Assembly: GCF_001436735.1 (NCBI RefSeq)
Contig: NZ_AYZE01000008.1
Span: 123,011-187,010, forward strand
Length of the DNA: 64,000 bases
Reading direction: 5' to 3'
Source: Liquorilactobacillus cacaonum DSM 21116
GTDB taxonomy: Bacteria; Bacillota; Bacilli; Lactobacillales; Lactobacillaceae
Part shown: piece by piece, positions 1-8,254 of the stretch
Layout: the number at the start of each line of letters is the position of its first letter
How positions within the stretch are numbered: the stretch's first letter is position 1
Notes under the pieces: model-generated
Seen by the model: only the letters and a program-made list of their open reading frames with translations
Databases searched by the model: none
Told to the model about the DNA's origin: nothing
Program-made: the position numbers and the translations under genes

Positions 1-817
1 GTCGTGCACGCTTACGTTCTACACTGTTCTTTATCACGAAATTATATTCATCAAATAGTTCAATAGATAAATCTCCAAGTGTTTTGATATCCAAAACTGT
101 CTTAAAATCTTCCAAAGCACTTTCGCATTCTTGACGGCGTTCATTATATTTGGAATCTTCAAGCTTTCTTTTCTTATTAGTATTCATAATCACAATTACA
201 TTATCACCTAAATCAATATCTGCATATGCATAGTCTAATGTATTTGTGTCTAACAAAATTGCCTGATTATCTCTCCCCATTCCAACAGCAAACTGATCCA
301 TTATTCCTGAATCTACTCCAACATAATTGTTTTCTGTTTTCTGACCAAACTTCACTAAATCAAGCATTTCAATATTCAAACCAAACAAGGCATTAATCAT
401 TGCTCCTGTTAAAAGTTCAATTGAAGCTGAGGATGATAATCCAGCTCCATTTGGAAGATCACCATCAAAATATAAATCAGCCCCACTATTTATTTCATAC
501 CCAGCATCAAGAAGTTCAAGAATCATTCCCTTAGGATAGTTAATCCATTCACCTTTTTTTCTTTCATCCAAAGAATCAAGTGTTGTTTCCAATATTCCTA
601 ATTCTTCAAAGTTAGCTGAAAAGAATCTAATTTTGCGATCGTTTCTCTTCGTTGCTGCACCATAAGTCCCAAGATTAACTGCACATGGAAAAACATGTCC
701 ACCATTATAATCAGTATGTTCACCTATTAAGTTAATTCTCCCAGGAGAAAAGAAAAGTATCTCTGGTTCTTTTTTGAATACCTTTGCAAATCCTTCTTTT
801 AGCACTGTTTTTTTCAT
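1..817 (-). CDS. galK: Galactokinase, C-terminus cut off by the window edge
   Basis: Phosphorylates galactose to galactose-1-phosphate with ATP, the first step of the Leloir pathway, in the cytoplasm. The 272 N-terminal residues are present. They carry the galactokinase signature GRINLIGEHTDYNGG (about residues 26-40), the GHMP-kinase ATP loop PNGAGLSSSAS (about 122-132) and SGIMDQF further on. The ATG at 817 is preceded by AGGTGG. It is divergent from lacS, so both probably answer to operators in the shared 296-bp spacer. Galactose released by the neighbouring beta-galactosidase is its natural substrate. The rest of the gene lies to the left of the window. Confidence 0.95.
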   Translation of the reverse strand, partial: MKKTVLKEGFAKVFKKEPEILFFSPGRINLIGEHTDYNGGHVFPCAVNLGTYGAATKRNDRKIRFFSANFEELGILETTLDSLDERKKGEWINYPKGMILELLDAGYEINSGADLYFDGDLPNGAGLSSSASIELLTGAMINALFGLNIEMLDLVKFGQKTENNYVGVDSGIMDQFAVGMGRDNQAILLDTNTLDYAYADIDLGDNVIVIMNTNKKRKLEDSKYNERRQECESALEDFKTVLDIKTLGDLSIELFDEYNFVIKNSVERKRAR

Positions 818-868
818 AATTATCCACCTAACTTCCTTTATTTTATTGTCGAATACATTGTAACTTTT

Positions 869-898
869 ATTTACTAAATTTACAACTGTTTAGTAAAT
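869..898. promoter_or_regulatory. Candidate GalR-type operators in the galK-lacS spacer
   Basis: ATTTACTAAA (869-878) and TTTAGTAAAT (889-898) form a perfect 10-bp inverted repeat. Each arm is itself a near-palindrome (TTTACTAAA), so two operators about 20 bp apart are possible. The 12-mer TGTTTAGTAAAT also occurs in reverse complement at 7327-7338, in front of the LacI/GalR-family gene. Related sequence (TTTAGTAAT, 1012-1020; TGTTAACTAAAACA, 1031-1044) lies closer to lacS. Binding by the GalR-like protein is inferred. Confidence 0.55.
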
Positions 899-1057
899 AA
901 AAATAAATTTATTATTTTCTTGTATTTACAAGCATTTTCAGCAACAAAATTTAAGTGTGTTTCGGTATTTATCATATAATAATAAGTATTACGTTGTCTA
1001 AAAAAAATAAATTTAGTAATACTGTTTACTTGTTAACTAAAACATGTATAATAAGCA

Positions 1058-1072
1058 ATGTAATCGTTTTCT
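1058..1072 (+). promoter_or_regulatory. Candidate CcpA cre site upstream of lacS
   Basis: ATGTAATCGTTTTCT fits the degenerate cre consensus WTGNAANCGNWNNCW at every fixed position. It lies about 40 bp before the lacS start, where bound CcpA would be expected to repress. Catabolite repression of a lactose permease operon is usual in lactic acid bacteria. The match is by eye only. Confidence 0.45.
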
Positions 1073-1113
1073 AAAATTAAGAAACCAATTTGGTTGCTCG
1101 GGAGGAATTTAAA

Positions 1114-3024
1114 ATGCAAGAAACAAAAAAACTTACCGGTAAAAAGCTGGTATCACGCATTTCATTCGCATTTGGTAATTTAGGGCACTCAGCGTTTTAC
1201 GGTGCGCTAAGCACTTATTTTATCGTGTTCGTAACTAGTAGTATGTTTAGTAATCTTGATAAGTCAATTGCTAATAAATTAATCGGTCTAATTACCGGAT
1301 TAATCGTTGTAATTAGAATTGCAGAAATCGTAATCGATCCTTTACTTGGGAATATGGTTGACAATACTCATACTAAATGGGGAAAGTTTAAGCCATGGAT
1401 TGTAATCGGTAACATTGTAAGTGGTCTCCTCTTATTCGTCCTCTTTACTGGCATTTTTGGTCTAGCAAAAATCAGTTGGATACTATTCGCAATTGCTTTT
1501 GTAATTATCTTTATCACTTTAGATATCTTCTATTCTTTTTCTGATGTCGCATACTGGGGGATGGTTCCAGCTTTAAGCGAGGATAGTCATGAACGTGGCA
1601 TCTATACTTCACTTGGAGCATTTACTGGTACAATTGGTTGGAATGGTTTAACAATTATCATCATCCCGATTGTTACGTACTTCACCTATCTTTCAACAGG
1701 AAAAAGCTATCAAGGTGCTCCTGGGTGGGTCGCATTTTCAATTATTATTTCCCTAATCGCTATCTTGTGTGCACTTTCTGTTGCATTTGGAACAAAAGAA
1801 AAAAATAATATTATTCGTACTTCCGCAAAGAAAAAAACAACAATCAAAGATGTTTTCTCAGCACTAGCACATAACGATCAAATTTTATGGACTAGTCTAG
1901 CTTACTTTCTATATTCATTTGCATATGTTGTTACAAATGGTGTTTTGTTTTATCTCTTCAAGTACGTCGTGGGAAAGCCAAATGAATATTGGTTAGTTGG
2001 TATTATTGCGACAATTATCGGATTTTGTACTTCACCAATTTATCCAATTTTAAATAAGTTTATTTCTAGAAAAGTTCTTTTCGCTATTGGACAAATTTCA
2101 ATGATAGCAGCCTACCTAATTTTTATTTTTGCAAGAACGGATATGACACTTCTAGTAATCGGTTTGATATTGTTCGATATTAATTTTGCTCAACTTGTTA
2201 CAGTATTAACACTGACAGATTCAATCGAATATGGTCAATTAAAAACTGGTGAACGAAATGAAGCCGTGGTTTTAGCAGTTCGTCCAATGATTGATAAGTT
2301 AACTGGTGCCTTCTCAAACGGTTTAGTTGGTTTTGTTGCTATCTCAGCTGGTATGACAGGTTCTGCAACTGCCGCTGATATGACAAGCAAAAACATTCAT
2401 ACCTTTGAAAGCCTAGCATTCTATGTTCCTTTAGTCATGGCAATTTTGGCATTATTAGTGTTCCTATCAAAGGTGAAGCTAACAGAAAAAGAACATGCTA
2501 ATATTGTTGAAGAACTTAAGGACAAACTTATTAAAGGTGAAATCTCAATTGAAGATGAATCAGTCAACACACCTATTACAACCACTTCGTCCTCAATTTA
2601 TGCACCAGTAAGTGGACAACTTGCAAATCTTGATAAATTAAAAACTGAATTTCCTGGTACTGGTTTTGCTATCAAACCAAGCGATGGAGTGATTTATGCA
2701 CCTTTTGACGGAACTATTCGTTTCACTTTCACAACAAAACATGCATTAGGTATCATTTCAACCACCGGTATTGAAGCCATCATTCATATTGGGATTGGAA
2801 CGGTTAATATGCATGGCAATGGATTTACAACACATTATACCGATGGACAAGTTGTAAAACGTGGTGATTTGCTAGTAGACTTTGATCGTGATTTGATCAA
2901 AGAAGACGGTTATGATGATACGGTTATCTTCTTCTTGACGCAGCCACAAAAATTGAACCTAGGCGAGATTGAAGAAAAAGCAATCAACCATGGCGACAAA
3001 ATCTGTGACGTAACTTTTAAATAA
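1114..3024 (+). CDS. lacS: Lactose/galactose permease of the LacS type (GPH family with IIA domain)
   Basis: Sodium- or proton-linked glycoside:pentoside:hexuronide family transporter importing lactose, possibly in exchange for galactose. About 460 residues of membrane helices are followed by a linker and a PTS IIA-glucose-like domain (from about residue 495). The phosphorylatable histidine in IEAIIHIGIGTV is about residue 558, matching His552 of S. thermophilus LacS. The start chosen is the ATG at 1114 (636 aa), with GGGAGGAA 7 bp upstream; an upstream TTG at 1090 has no such site. The GH42 gene follows after 22 bp, so the two form an operon. Confidence 0.93.
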   Translation: MQETKKLTGKKLVSRISFAFGNLGHSAFYGALSTYFIVFVTSSMFSNLDKSIANKLIGLITGLIVVIRIAEIVIDPLLGNMVDNTHTKWGKFKPWIVIGNIVSGLLLFVLFTGIFGLAKISWILFAIAFVIIFITLDIFYSFSDVAYWGMVPALSEDSHERGIYTSLGAFTGTIGWNGLTIIIIPIVTYFTYLSTGKSYQGAPGWVAFSIIISLIAILCALSVAFGTKEKNNIIRTSAKKKTTIKDVFSALAHNDQILWTSLAYFLYSFAYVVTNGVLFYLFKYVVGKPNEYWLVGIIATIIGFCTSPIYPILNKFISRKVLFAIGQISMIAAYLIFIFARTDMTLLVIGLILFDINFAQLVTVLTLTDSIEYGQLKTGERNEAVVLAVRPMIDKLTGAFSNGLVGFVAISAGMTGSATAADMTSKNIHTFESLAFYVPLVMAILALLVFLSKVKLTEKEHANIVEELKDKLIKGEISIEDESVNTPITTTSSSIYAPVSGQLANLDKLKTEFPGTGFAIKPSDGVIYAPFDGTIRFTFTTKHALGIISTTGIEAIIHIGIGTVNMHGNGFTTHYTDGQVVKRGDLLVDFDRDLIKEDGYDDTVIFFLTQPQKLNLGEIEEKAINHGDKICDVTFK

Positions 3025-3046
3025 AAAAACTGGGAGGATTTTAATA

Positions 3047-5065
3047 ATGAAGAAAAAACTTACAACGATGCTTTATGGTGGAGATTATAATCCAGAACAG
3101 TGGCCTGAAAAGTCTTGGAATGACGACATTAAGATTTTTGAAGAAGCAGACATTAATTCAGTAACCATCAATGTATTTTCGTGGGCTCTCTTGCAACCAA
3201 ATGAAAACACTTATGATTTTTCAATACTTGACAAAATTATTGATAAATTTACAAAGAAGAATTTCAAAATTGTTTTAGCGACTGCAACTGCTGCATTACC
3301 CGCATGGATGTTTAAAAAGTATCCCGATGTTGCTCGTGTAGACTATCAAGGTAGGCGCCATGTTTTTGGACAAAGGCACAATGCTTGTCCAAACAGCCCA
3401 AATTATCTCAGGTTGATGCAAAAACTTGTTGATAAAATTGCACAGAGGTATGCTTCCAACAGTAACATAGTTGTATGGCATATCAATAACGAATACGGTG
3501 GTAACTGCTACTGTGATAATTGCCAAAGTGCCTTTAGAAAATGGCTTAAAAATCGTTATCAGACAGTTGAAAAACTTAATAGTGCTTGGAATATGAATTT
3601 TTGGAGCCACACTATTTACGAATGGGACGAAATTGTTGTCCCAAATGAATTGGGCGATGCTTTTGGTCCTGAAAACTCCGAAACAACTGTCGCTGGTTTG
3701 TCAGTTGATTATCTCCGTTTTCAATCTGAAAGCATGTTAAATACCTTTAAGTTGGAGAAACAAATTATCGAATCCTATGATCCAGATACTCTGATTACAA
3801 CAAACTTTCATGGTCTACCAAACAAGCAAACAGATTATGCTAGTTGGGCAAAAGAGCAAGATATCATTGCATACGATAGCTATCCAACTTTTGAGACACC
3901 TGCATTTGAGACAGCATTCATGTATGATATGATGCGTGGATTAGGTAATGGAAACCCGTTCATGTTAATGGAATCAACACCTAGTCAGGTAAATTGGCAA
4001 GCTTATAGTCCTTTAAAACGTCCAGGGCAGTTACGTGCAACTGAATTTCAAGCAGTCGCACATGGCGCAGATACAGTTCAATACTTCCAATTAAAACAAT
4101 CACTCGGTGCAACTGAAAAGTTTCATGGAGCTGTAATCAGTCATTCAGATAGTACTGATACACGTGCATTCAAAGAAGTTGCACAACTCGGTCATGATCT
4201 TAAAAAAATTTCCAGTGATATCATGCACACAACAACTTCTGCAAAAGTAGGGATTTTATTTGATTGGGCTAATTATTGGAGTGTTGAATATATGGCCACA
4301 ATCACACAAGACTTGAATTATACAAAACTAATTCATGACTACTACAAGGCTTTATATAATAACAACGTTACAGTAGATGTGATCGATATTGATAGTGACT
4401 TTTCTAAATATGATTTACTTGTTGCTCCACTGCTTTATATGGTTAAAGATGGCTTGGGTAAAAAAATTGAAGACTATGTTGCTAACGGTGGTAATTTCTT
4501 AACCACTTACTTCTCGGGACTTGTCAATGAATCCGACAAAATTTATCCTGGCGGATACCCTGGCCCACTGAAAAAAGTCACTGGCCTATGGGTTGAAGAG
4601 ACAGATGCAATTATCCCCCAGAACAAGGTAACAATTAACTATGACGACAAAACAACATGTACAGGAAATCTTGTCAGTGATATCATTCGTCTCGAAGGTG
4701 CTGAAGCTATAGCAACTTATGCATCTGAGTTTTATGCTGGGACACCTGCAGTTACCAAAAATAATTTTGGTAAAGGAGTTGCTTATTATGTAGGTACACA
4801 TCTTGATGATTCAGGTTTAGCTCACCTATTCAAGTACCTAATAACCAAAATTAGGCTTTCCCAACTCAGCACAAATATAAATCCTTCACTTGATATTACC
4901 GAGCGTCATAATGAGAAAAACACTTTTTATTTTATTTTAAATATGAGTAACGAACCACAAGAACTGCCATCAGAATTCAAAAATAATCAGTTCATTGATA
5001 TTTTGACTGCATCCCAACCAAAAACCACTTTAGATCCTTGGGCCGTAACTATTCTAAAAAAATAG
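3047..5065 (+). CDS. GH42 beta-galactosidase
   Basis: Hydrolyses beta-galactosides in the cytoplasm, taking substrate from LacS and passing galactose to GalK. The 672-aa protein starts with the family hallmark YGGDYNPEQWP. The acid/base Glu is residue 149 in HINNEYGG and the nucleophile is Glu309 in MLMESTPS. A GNCYCDNC cluster just after the acid/base residue resembles the zinc-binding site of several GH42 enzymes. GGGAGGA precedes the ATG. It could be named lacA or bgaB; the choice is not decidable here. Specificity for lactose rather than galactan oligosaccharides is inferred from the operon with lacS. Confidence 0.93.
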   Translation: MKKKLTTMLYGGDYNPEQWPEKSWNDDIKIFEEADINSVTINVFSWALLQPNENTYDFSILDKIIDKFTKKNFKIVLATATAALPAWMFKKYPDVARVDYQGRRHVFGQRHNACPNSPNYLRLMQKLVDKIAQRYASNSNIVVWHINNEYGGNCYCDNCQSAFRKWLKNRYQTVEKLNSAWNMNFWSHTIYEWDEIVVPNELGDAFGPENSETTVAGLSVDYLRFQSESMLNTFKLEKQIIESYDPDTLITTNFHGLPNKQTDYASWAKEQDIIAYDSYPTFETPAFETAFMYDMMRGLGNGNPFMLMESTPSQVNWQAYSPLKRPGQLRATEFQAVAHGADTVQYFQLKQSLGATEKFHGAVISHSDSTDTRAFKEVAQLGHDLKKISSDIMHTTTSAKVGILFDWANYWSVEYMATITQDLNYTKLIHDYYKALYNNNVTVDVIDIDSDFSKYDLLVAPLLYMVKDGLGKKIEDYVANGGNFLTTYFSGLVNESDKIYPGGYPGPLKKVTGLWVEETDAIIPQNKVTINYDDKTTCTGNLVSDIIRLEGAEAIATYASEFYAGTPAVTKNNFGKGVAYYVGTHLDDSGLAHLFKYLITKIRLSQLSTNINPSLDITERHNEKNTFYFILNMSNEPQELPSEFKNNQFIDILTASQPKTTLDPWAVTILKK

Positions 5066-5157
5066 GTTTAATTAATTCGATTTCAACTATCTAAAAGTAG
5101 CTTACAAAATACAGTTATATCAACAAAGAGGGGCTGTGCCATAAGTCCTTCAAAATA

Positions 5158-5202
5158 GAAGAGATTAGTGAAAGTCGTTCCTTGATTTTCACTAATCTCT
5201 TC
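5158..5202. terminator. Long perfect hairpin downstream of the beta-galactosidase gene
   Basis: A 16-bp perfect stem, GAAGAGATTAGTGAAA with TTTCACTAATCTCTTC, encloses a 13-nt loop. T-rich sequence follows on both strands, though short. It probably ends the lacS operon. A GGGGCTGTGCCATAAGTCC motif just before it (about 5130-5148) resembles insertion sequence ends, so it may instead be part of an IS relic. Confidence 0.5.
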
Positions 5203-5218
5203 TTTAGGTTTATAAAAC

Positions 5219-5309
5219 GGTTCTGGTGCAAAATTAACAAAATAGTCTGTGTGTGCTAACTTGAGAAGATTGTTGAACAAATCATTGTGCTAAATTTTTC
5301 ACCAGAACC
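5219..5309. mobile_element. IS6-like terminal repeats with the interior missing (91-bp relic)
   Basis: GGTTCTGGTGCAAAATTAAC at 5219 faces GGTTCTGGTGAAAAATTTAG read leftward from 5309. The pair resembles the GGTTCTGTTGCAAAG-type ends of IS6-family elements (IS26, ISS1, IS1216). Only 91 bp lie between the outer ends and no transposase domain remains. No flanking 8-bp duplication is evident. The family assignment rests on the end motif alone. Confidence 0.4.
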
Positions 5310-5334
5310 TTATTAAGATAAATTAACCATAAAA

Positions 5335-5571
5335 TCAATCTTTTCTGTGTTTAAAATAAATCGTTACAAATTTAATCCAAGCAATTAGGCTGCCGACTAA
5401 AAACAAAAAAGAAAACGAAGATCCAATATCAATTCCAGATCCCTCAGCATTATTAGTTACTGTAAACCAGCTACTAAGAAGGCTTCCACTGCTTAAATAA
5501 GCGTATAAGCTCAGTATTGAAAGTGTAATCGCAACAATTAATGAATAAACAGTATATTTATGTTTTAACAA
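5335..5571 (-). CDS. Small two-helix membrane protein, unknown function
   Basis: A 78-aa protein with two hydrophobic segments (about residues 7-27 and 52-72) separated by a short polar loop containing EGSGID, ending in the basic tail KHRKD. The start is TTG, supported by AGGAG 7 bp upstream. It begins 30 bp after the antitoxin-like gene and is probably cotranscribed with it. I do not recognise the family. Its setting among decayed mobile DNA suggests accessory cargo. Confidence 0.55.
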   Translation of the reverse strand: MLKHKYTVYSLIVAITLSILSLYAYLSSGSLLSSWFTVTNNAEGSGIDIGSSFSFLFLVGSLIAWIKFVTIYFKHRKD

Positions 5572-5601
5572 GTTAATTCTCCTTTATATGGAATTTATTA
5601 T

Positions 5602-5886
5602 TTATAATGTGGGACTAAATTGAATTGTTAATCGTTGGTTAGTTGCCTGCGCAATCTCAGACAATACCTTAGTCGAAACATTCATTGATCCATTTTCAAT
5701 TCTAGCAATGGTTGATTGTGGTTTACCAATTAGACTAGCAAATTCACGTTGACTCATACCCATATTTTCACGGAGATCACGAACTTTAACAGCTACCTCT
5801 AAGTTGATATTTTCTTGTTCCACGATTTTTGCAAAATCAGGATTATTTTTACTTCTTTCAGCAACATATTCATCAATTTTACTCAT
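5602..5886 (-). CDS. HTH (XRE/HigA-like) antitoxin or regulator
   Basis: A 94-aa protein with a Cro/C1-type helix-turn-helix in its C-terminal half (about residues 42-90: GMSQREFASLIGKPQSTIARIENG). This layout, an N-terminal extension followed by HTH_3, is typical of HigA antitoxins of RelE/HigB-type systems. AAGGAGG precedes the ATG. The toxin frame that should sit upstream survives only as a short fragment overlapping the first codons. The antitoxin may therefore act alone, as an autoregulator or as an anti-toxin against systems elsewhere. Confidence 0.75.
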   Translation of the reverse strand: MSKIDEYVAERSKNNPDFAKIVEQENINLEVAVKVRDLRENMGMSQREFASLIGKPQSTIARIENGSMNVSTKVLSEIAQATNQRLTIQFSPTL

Positions 5887-5990
5887 TATTGGTCCTCCTT
5901 GTTAAAATACTGGCAGCGTCTTTATCAGGCAATTGATCCAAAAATTGTTTAAATTCATTCCAGTCATAATAGTCAAATTCTATTTTTTTT
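5879..5990 (-). pseudogene. Decayed HigB/RelE-type toxin fragment
   Basis: In the frame just upstream of and overlapping the antitoxin start, about 35 codons read IEFDYYDWNEFKQFLDQLP then DKDAASIL. This resembles the N-terminal beta strand and helix of phage-derived Gp49-like/HigB toxins. It then runs straight into the antitoxin ribosome binding site and stops. The body of the toxin, with its catalytic part, is absent and no good start codon is visible. An internal deletion is the likely cause. Confidence 0.5.
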
Positions 5991-6051
5991 ATATTTATAT
6001 GATAGCCTATTAGCTATCAAAAAGCAAACAATTGTGTAATAACACAATCCC

Positions 6052-6240
6052 TTGCCACAAGCGGATATTTTTAATCCGGACGGCTCAATTAAACAAAATG
6101 CGTTTATTCATGATAAAAAAACTGGTAAACCTAACACACTTTATTTAAAACCAGTTCAACAAGATTTATTGCTTTATCATCAGTGGCTACTAGAAAATAA
6201 ATTACATTCTGAGTGGCTCTTTCCGTCAACTCAACAACCA
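6052..6240 (+). pseudogene. Tyrosine recombinase (integrase) fragment
   Basis: The frame carries NPDGSIKQNAFIHDKKTGKP and then LYLKPVQQDLLLYHQWLLEN, followed by SEWLFPS. This resembles the central strand region of phage-type and XerC/D-like tyrosine recombinases. Both the N-terminal part and the catalytic R-H-R-Y part are missing. The reading frame runs into the palindromic terminator at 6242 and ends artificially at 6324. It is a relic that fits the nearby decayed toxin gene. Confidence 0.5.
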
Positions 6241-6241
6241 A

Positions 6242-6279
6242 AAAGACATAAGCAAAAGTTAACTTTTGCTTATGTCTTT
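6242..6279. terminator. Perfect 38-bp palindrome, terminator of the galR-like gene
   Basis: AAAGACATAAGCAAAAGTT is followed directly by its exact reverse complement. Folded as RNA it gives a long stem starting in A and ending in T residues, so it could stop transcription from either strand. It sits 22 bp beyond the stop codon of the LacI/GalR-family gene on the minus strand. Confidence 0.65.
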
Positions 6280-6300
6280 CTATTGATAACTATACCTAAT

Positions 6301-7305
6301 TTAATTAATCGTACTATCTCGTAAAACAAAATCAGTTGCAAGCGTAATCATCTGTGCAGGATGTGAATTTTTGTTTTCAATATGAAAAGTATTTAACAAC
6401 ATCAAAGCCAGCTTGCCCATTTCCTCAGTGAACACATGTACACTGCTCAAAGAAGGCGTAATGTATTTTGAAATCGAAGTATCATTGAATGAAACCACAC
6501 TCACACGGTTTGGTACATCTATGCCTGCCTCTTTTAACGCCTTCATTGCACCAATTGCAATAGAATCATTTGCAGCAAAAAAAGCTTGAGGTAAATCTTC
6601 TTGTAACTCATTAATTGCCTTTTTCATCATTTCATATCCTGAATCAGCAGTAAACCTACCAATATATACATAATTAGGATTATATAGATGATATGCACTT
6701 AAATAATTTTTAAATGAAATTAATCTTGGATCTATCAGACTTTCAACCATATCCATCGTATGTTCTTCACCAACAAGCATACCAATTTTCGTTTGCCCTT
6801 TATTTATAAAATGTTGTAATAGTTGTCCAATAGAATTATTAAAATCAGTTACCACACAGTCAAATCCAGCATTGAGAGTGTTACTATCAACAAAGACCAG
6901 ATGTTCATTTAAACTAGCCATAAGCTCTTGTTGTTGCTTACTATATTTTCCTATCGCAAGCACTCCATCAACATCTTGCAATTTTTCACCAAATTCGCTT
7001 TGAAAATATCTTACAACTTCAAATCCCAAATCCTGAGCTTTTTTCTCAATTCCTGCTCGAATCGAATAATAATACAAATCATCTAACTCTTCTTTTTGAG
7101 AATACCATTCAACAAGTGCAATCTTCCCAATATTTTTGCGCCGAATTATGCGTTTGGATTTTACGTAGTTCAATGCACTTGCAACCTCAAAGATTCTATT
7201 CTTAGTTTCTTCACTAACTGACAATGTCTCATCCATGTTTAAGACACGCGAAACCGTTGCGGTCGAAACACGTGCTTTTTCTGCAATATCCCTGATTGTT
7301 GTCAC
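6301..7305 (-). CDS. galR: LacI/GalR-family repressor of the galactose/lactose genes
   Basis: A 334-aa regulator with an N-terminal LacI helix-turn-helix (TIRDIAEKARVSTATVSRVLN) and a periplasmic-binding-protein-like sugar-sensing domain. The GTG start has AAGGGGGG upstream. The same TTTACTAAA/TTTAGTAAA sequence occurs in front of this gene and between galK and lacS, which argues for autoregulation and control of the lac-gal genes. The effector is likely galactose or a derivative, as known for GalR/LacR of lactic acid bacteria. The symbol is inferred from context. Confidence 0.85.
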   Translation of the reverse strand: MTTIRDIAEKARVSTATVSRVLNMDETLSVSEETKNRIFEVASALNYVKSKRIIRRKNIGKIALVEWYSQKEELDDLYYYSIRAGIEKKAQDLGFEVVRYFQSEFGEKLQDVDGVLAIGKYSKQQQELMASLNEHLVFVDSNTLNAGFDCVVTDFNNSIGQLLQHFINKGQTKIGMLVGEEHTMDMVESLIDPRLISFKNYLSAYHLYNPNYVYIGRFTADSGYEMMKKAINELQEDLPQAFFAANDSIAIGAMKALKEAGIDVPNRVSVVSFNDTSISKYITPSLSSVHVFTEEMGKLALMLLNTFHIENKNSHPAQMITLATDFVLRDSTIN

Positions 7306-7326
7306 AAAAATCCCCCCTTCTTCAAT

Positions 7327-7368
7327 ATTTACTAAACAAGTATAACATTAAAGAAGTGTTTACTAAAA
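7327..7368. promoter_or_regulatory. Candidate autoregulatory operators of the GalR-like gene
   Basis: ATTTACTAAACA (7327-7338) and TGTTTACTAAAA (7357-7368) lie 20-60 bp before the GTG start on the minus strand. The first is the exact reverse complement of TGTTTAGTAAAT found at 887-898 in the galK-lacS spacer. Two copies spaced 30 bp centre to centre would suit a looped or cooperative LacI-type dimer. Confidence 0.5.
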
Positions 7369-7379
7369 ACAAAACATCA

Positions 7380-7955
7380 CTATTCTCCCAATTGTTCATT
7401 TCTATTATCATTAACAATACCGTAAAGAATGCCTTTAATTATAGCATTAAGTGCATCCTTCAAACTAATTTCATTATCATTAAGAAACTTAGGATCTGTA
7501 ACAAGTATGCCAACTTTAATTAGTAATTTAGCTAAGACTCTTAAATTAGTATCTTCCTTTAGCTTGCCAATTTTTTTTGCATGTTCCAGCAACTCAAAAA
7601 TACATGAAATATTTTTTTCTTTTAAACTTATAAAATCATTCCATAAATCTGGATAGGAAACCTTAATTTCATTTAATGAACTTACAGGTAGCCGGTATTT
7701 GTGTGTAATTTTTAAAATAGCATAAATTTTACCAAAATCATCCGAATCGCTATTCATTATTTTATCTAATTCAAATGAATTGCTCTCAAATATCTCACCA
7801 ACGTAATCTTTAATAAGTTCATCCTTATTCTTGAAATATTTATATATCGTTTTCTTACTAATATGTAAGGTAGTTGCTATTTGACTCATCGTAAAATTTT
7901 TAAGTCCAGATTTAGCCACAATCTCTTCCATAGCATTTAATATTTGTTCTCTCAC
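7380..7955 (-). CDS. TetR/AcrR-family transcriptional regulator
   Basis: A 191-aa protein with an N-terminal TetR helix-turn-helix (about residues 5-50: TMSQIATTLHISKKTIYKYF) and a variable ligand domain that I cannot assign. GTG start with AAAGGAGGG upstream. It is monocistronic: the GalR-like gene follows after its own promoter, and the next gene upstream is over 290 bp away. No obvious target gene adjoins it, so its regulon is unknown. Confidence 0.85.
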   Translation of the reverse strand: MREQILNAMEEIVAKSGLKNFTMSQIATTLHISKKTIYKYFKNKDELIKDYVGEIFESNSFELDKIMNSDSDDFGKIYAILKITHKYRLPVSSLNEIKVSYPDLWNDFISLKEKNISCIFELLEHAKKIGKLKEDTNLRVLAKLLIKVGILVTDPKFLNDNEISLKDALNAIIKGILYGIVNDNRNEQLGE

Positions 7956-8254
7956 AAAAACCCTCCTTTAAACAAGAATATTAACTTTCAATCTGATTCA
8001 CCAAAGGACCTTAAAAACAGGCTTATCATATTCAAAATATAAACTCAATTATTTCAAGTTCTCTTGTTACAAACATAAATAACAGAATTATTGATAGCTT
8101 TAATTATACACCAGATTCAAATGGATATATAACCTTGAATCTCACTAAAAGCCCTTTAACTCATCGTTTGTAATTAAAAAGTTCTTTCTATATGAGAAAT
8201 ATGGATAACAATCCACTCGCATAATAGAAAGAACTTTTTAGTTGACACACTATA
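7956..8254. other. Intergenic stretch with a long hairpin terminator
   Basis: No coding frame with a ribosome binding site is visible. The right part holds a 17-bp perfect inverted repeat, TAAAAAGTTCTTTCTAT (8175-8191) and ATAGAAAGAACTTTTTA (8224-8240), with a 32-nt loop. It is followed by T residues on the minus strand and probably terminates the reductase transcript. The left part carries the promoter of the TetR gene. Confidence 0.6.

Noticed and set aside
5083..5280. 65-codon minus-strand frame between the beta-galactosidase and membrane protein genes
   Set aside because: It runs through the long hairpin and the IS6-like end, has no family resemblance and no clear ribosome binding site.
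7296..7656. Two plus-strand frames over the TetR gene and galR promoter
   Set aside because: Antisense to the TetR gene with no ribosome binding site.
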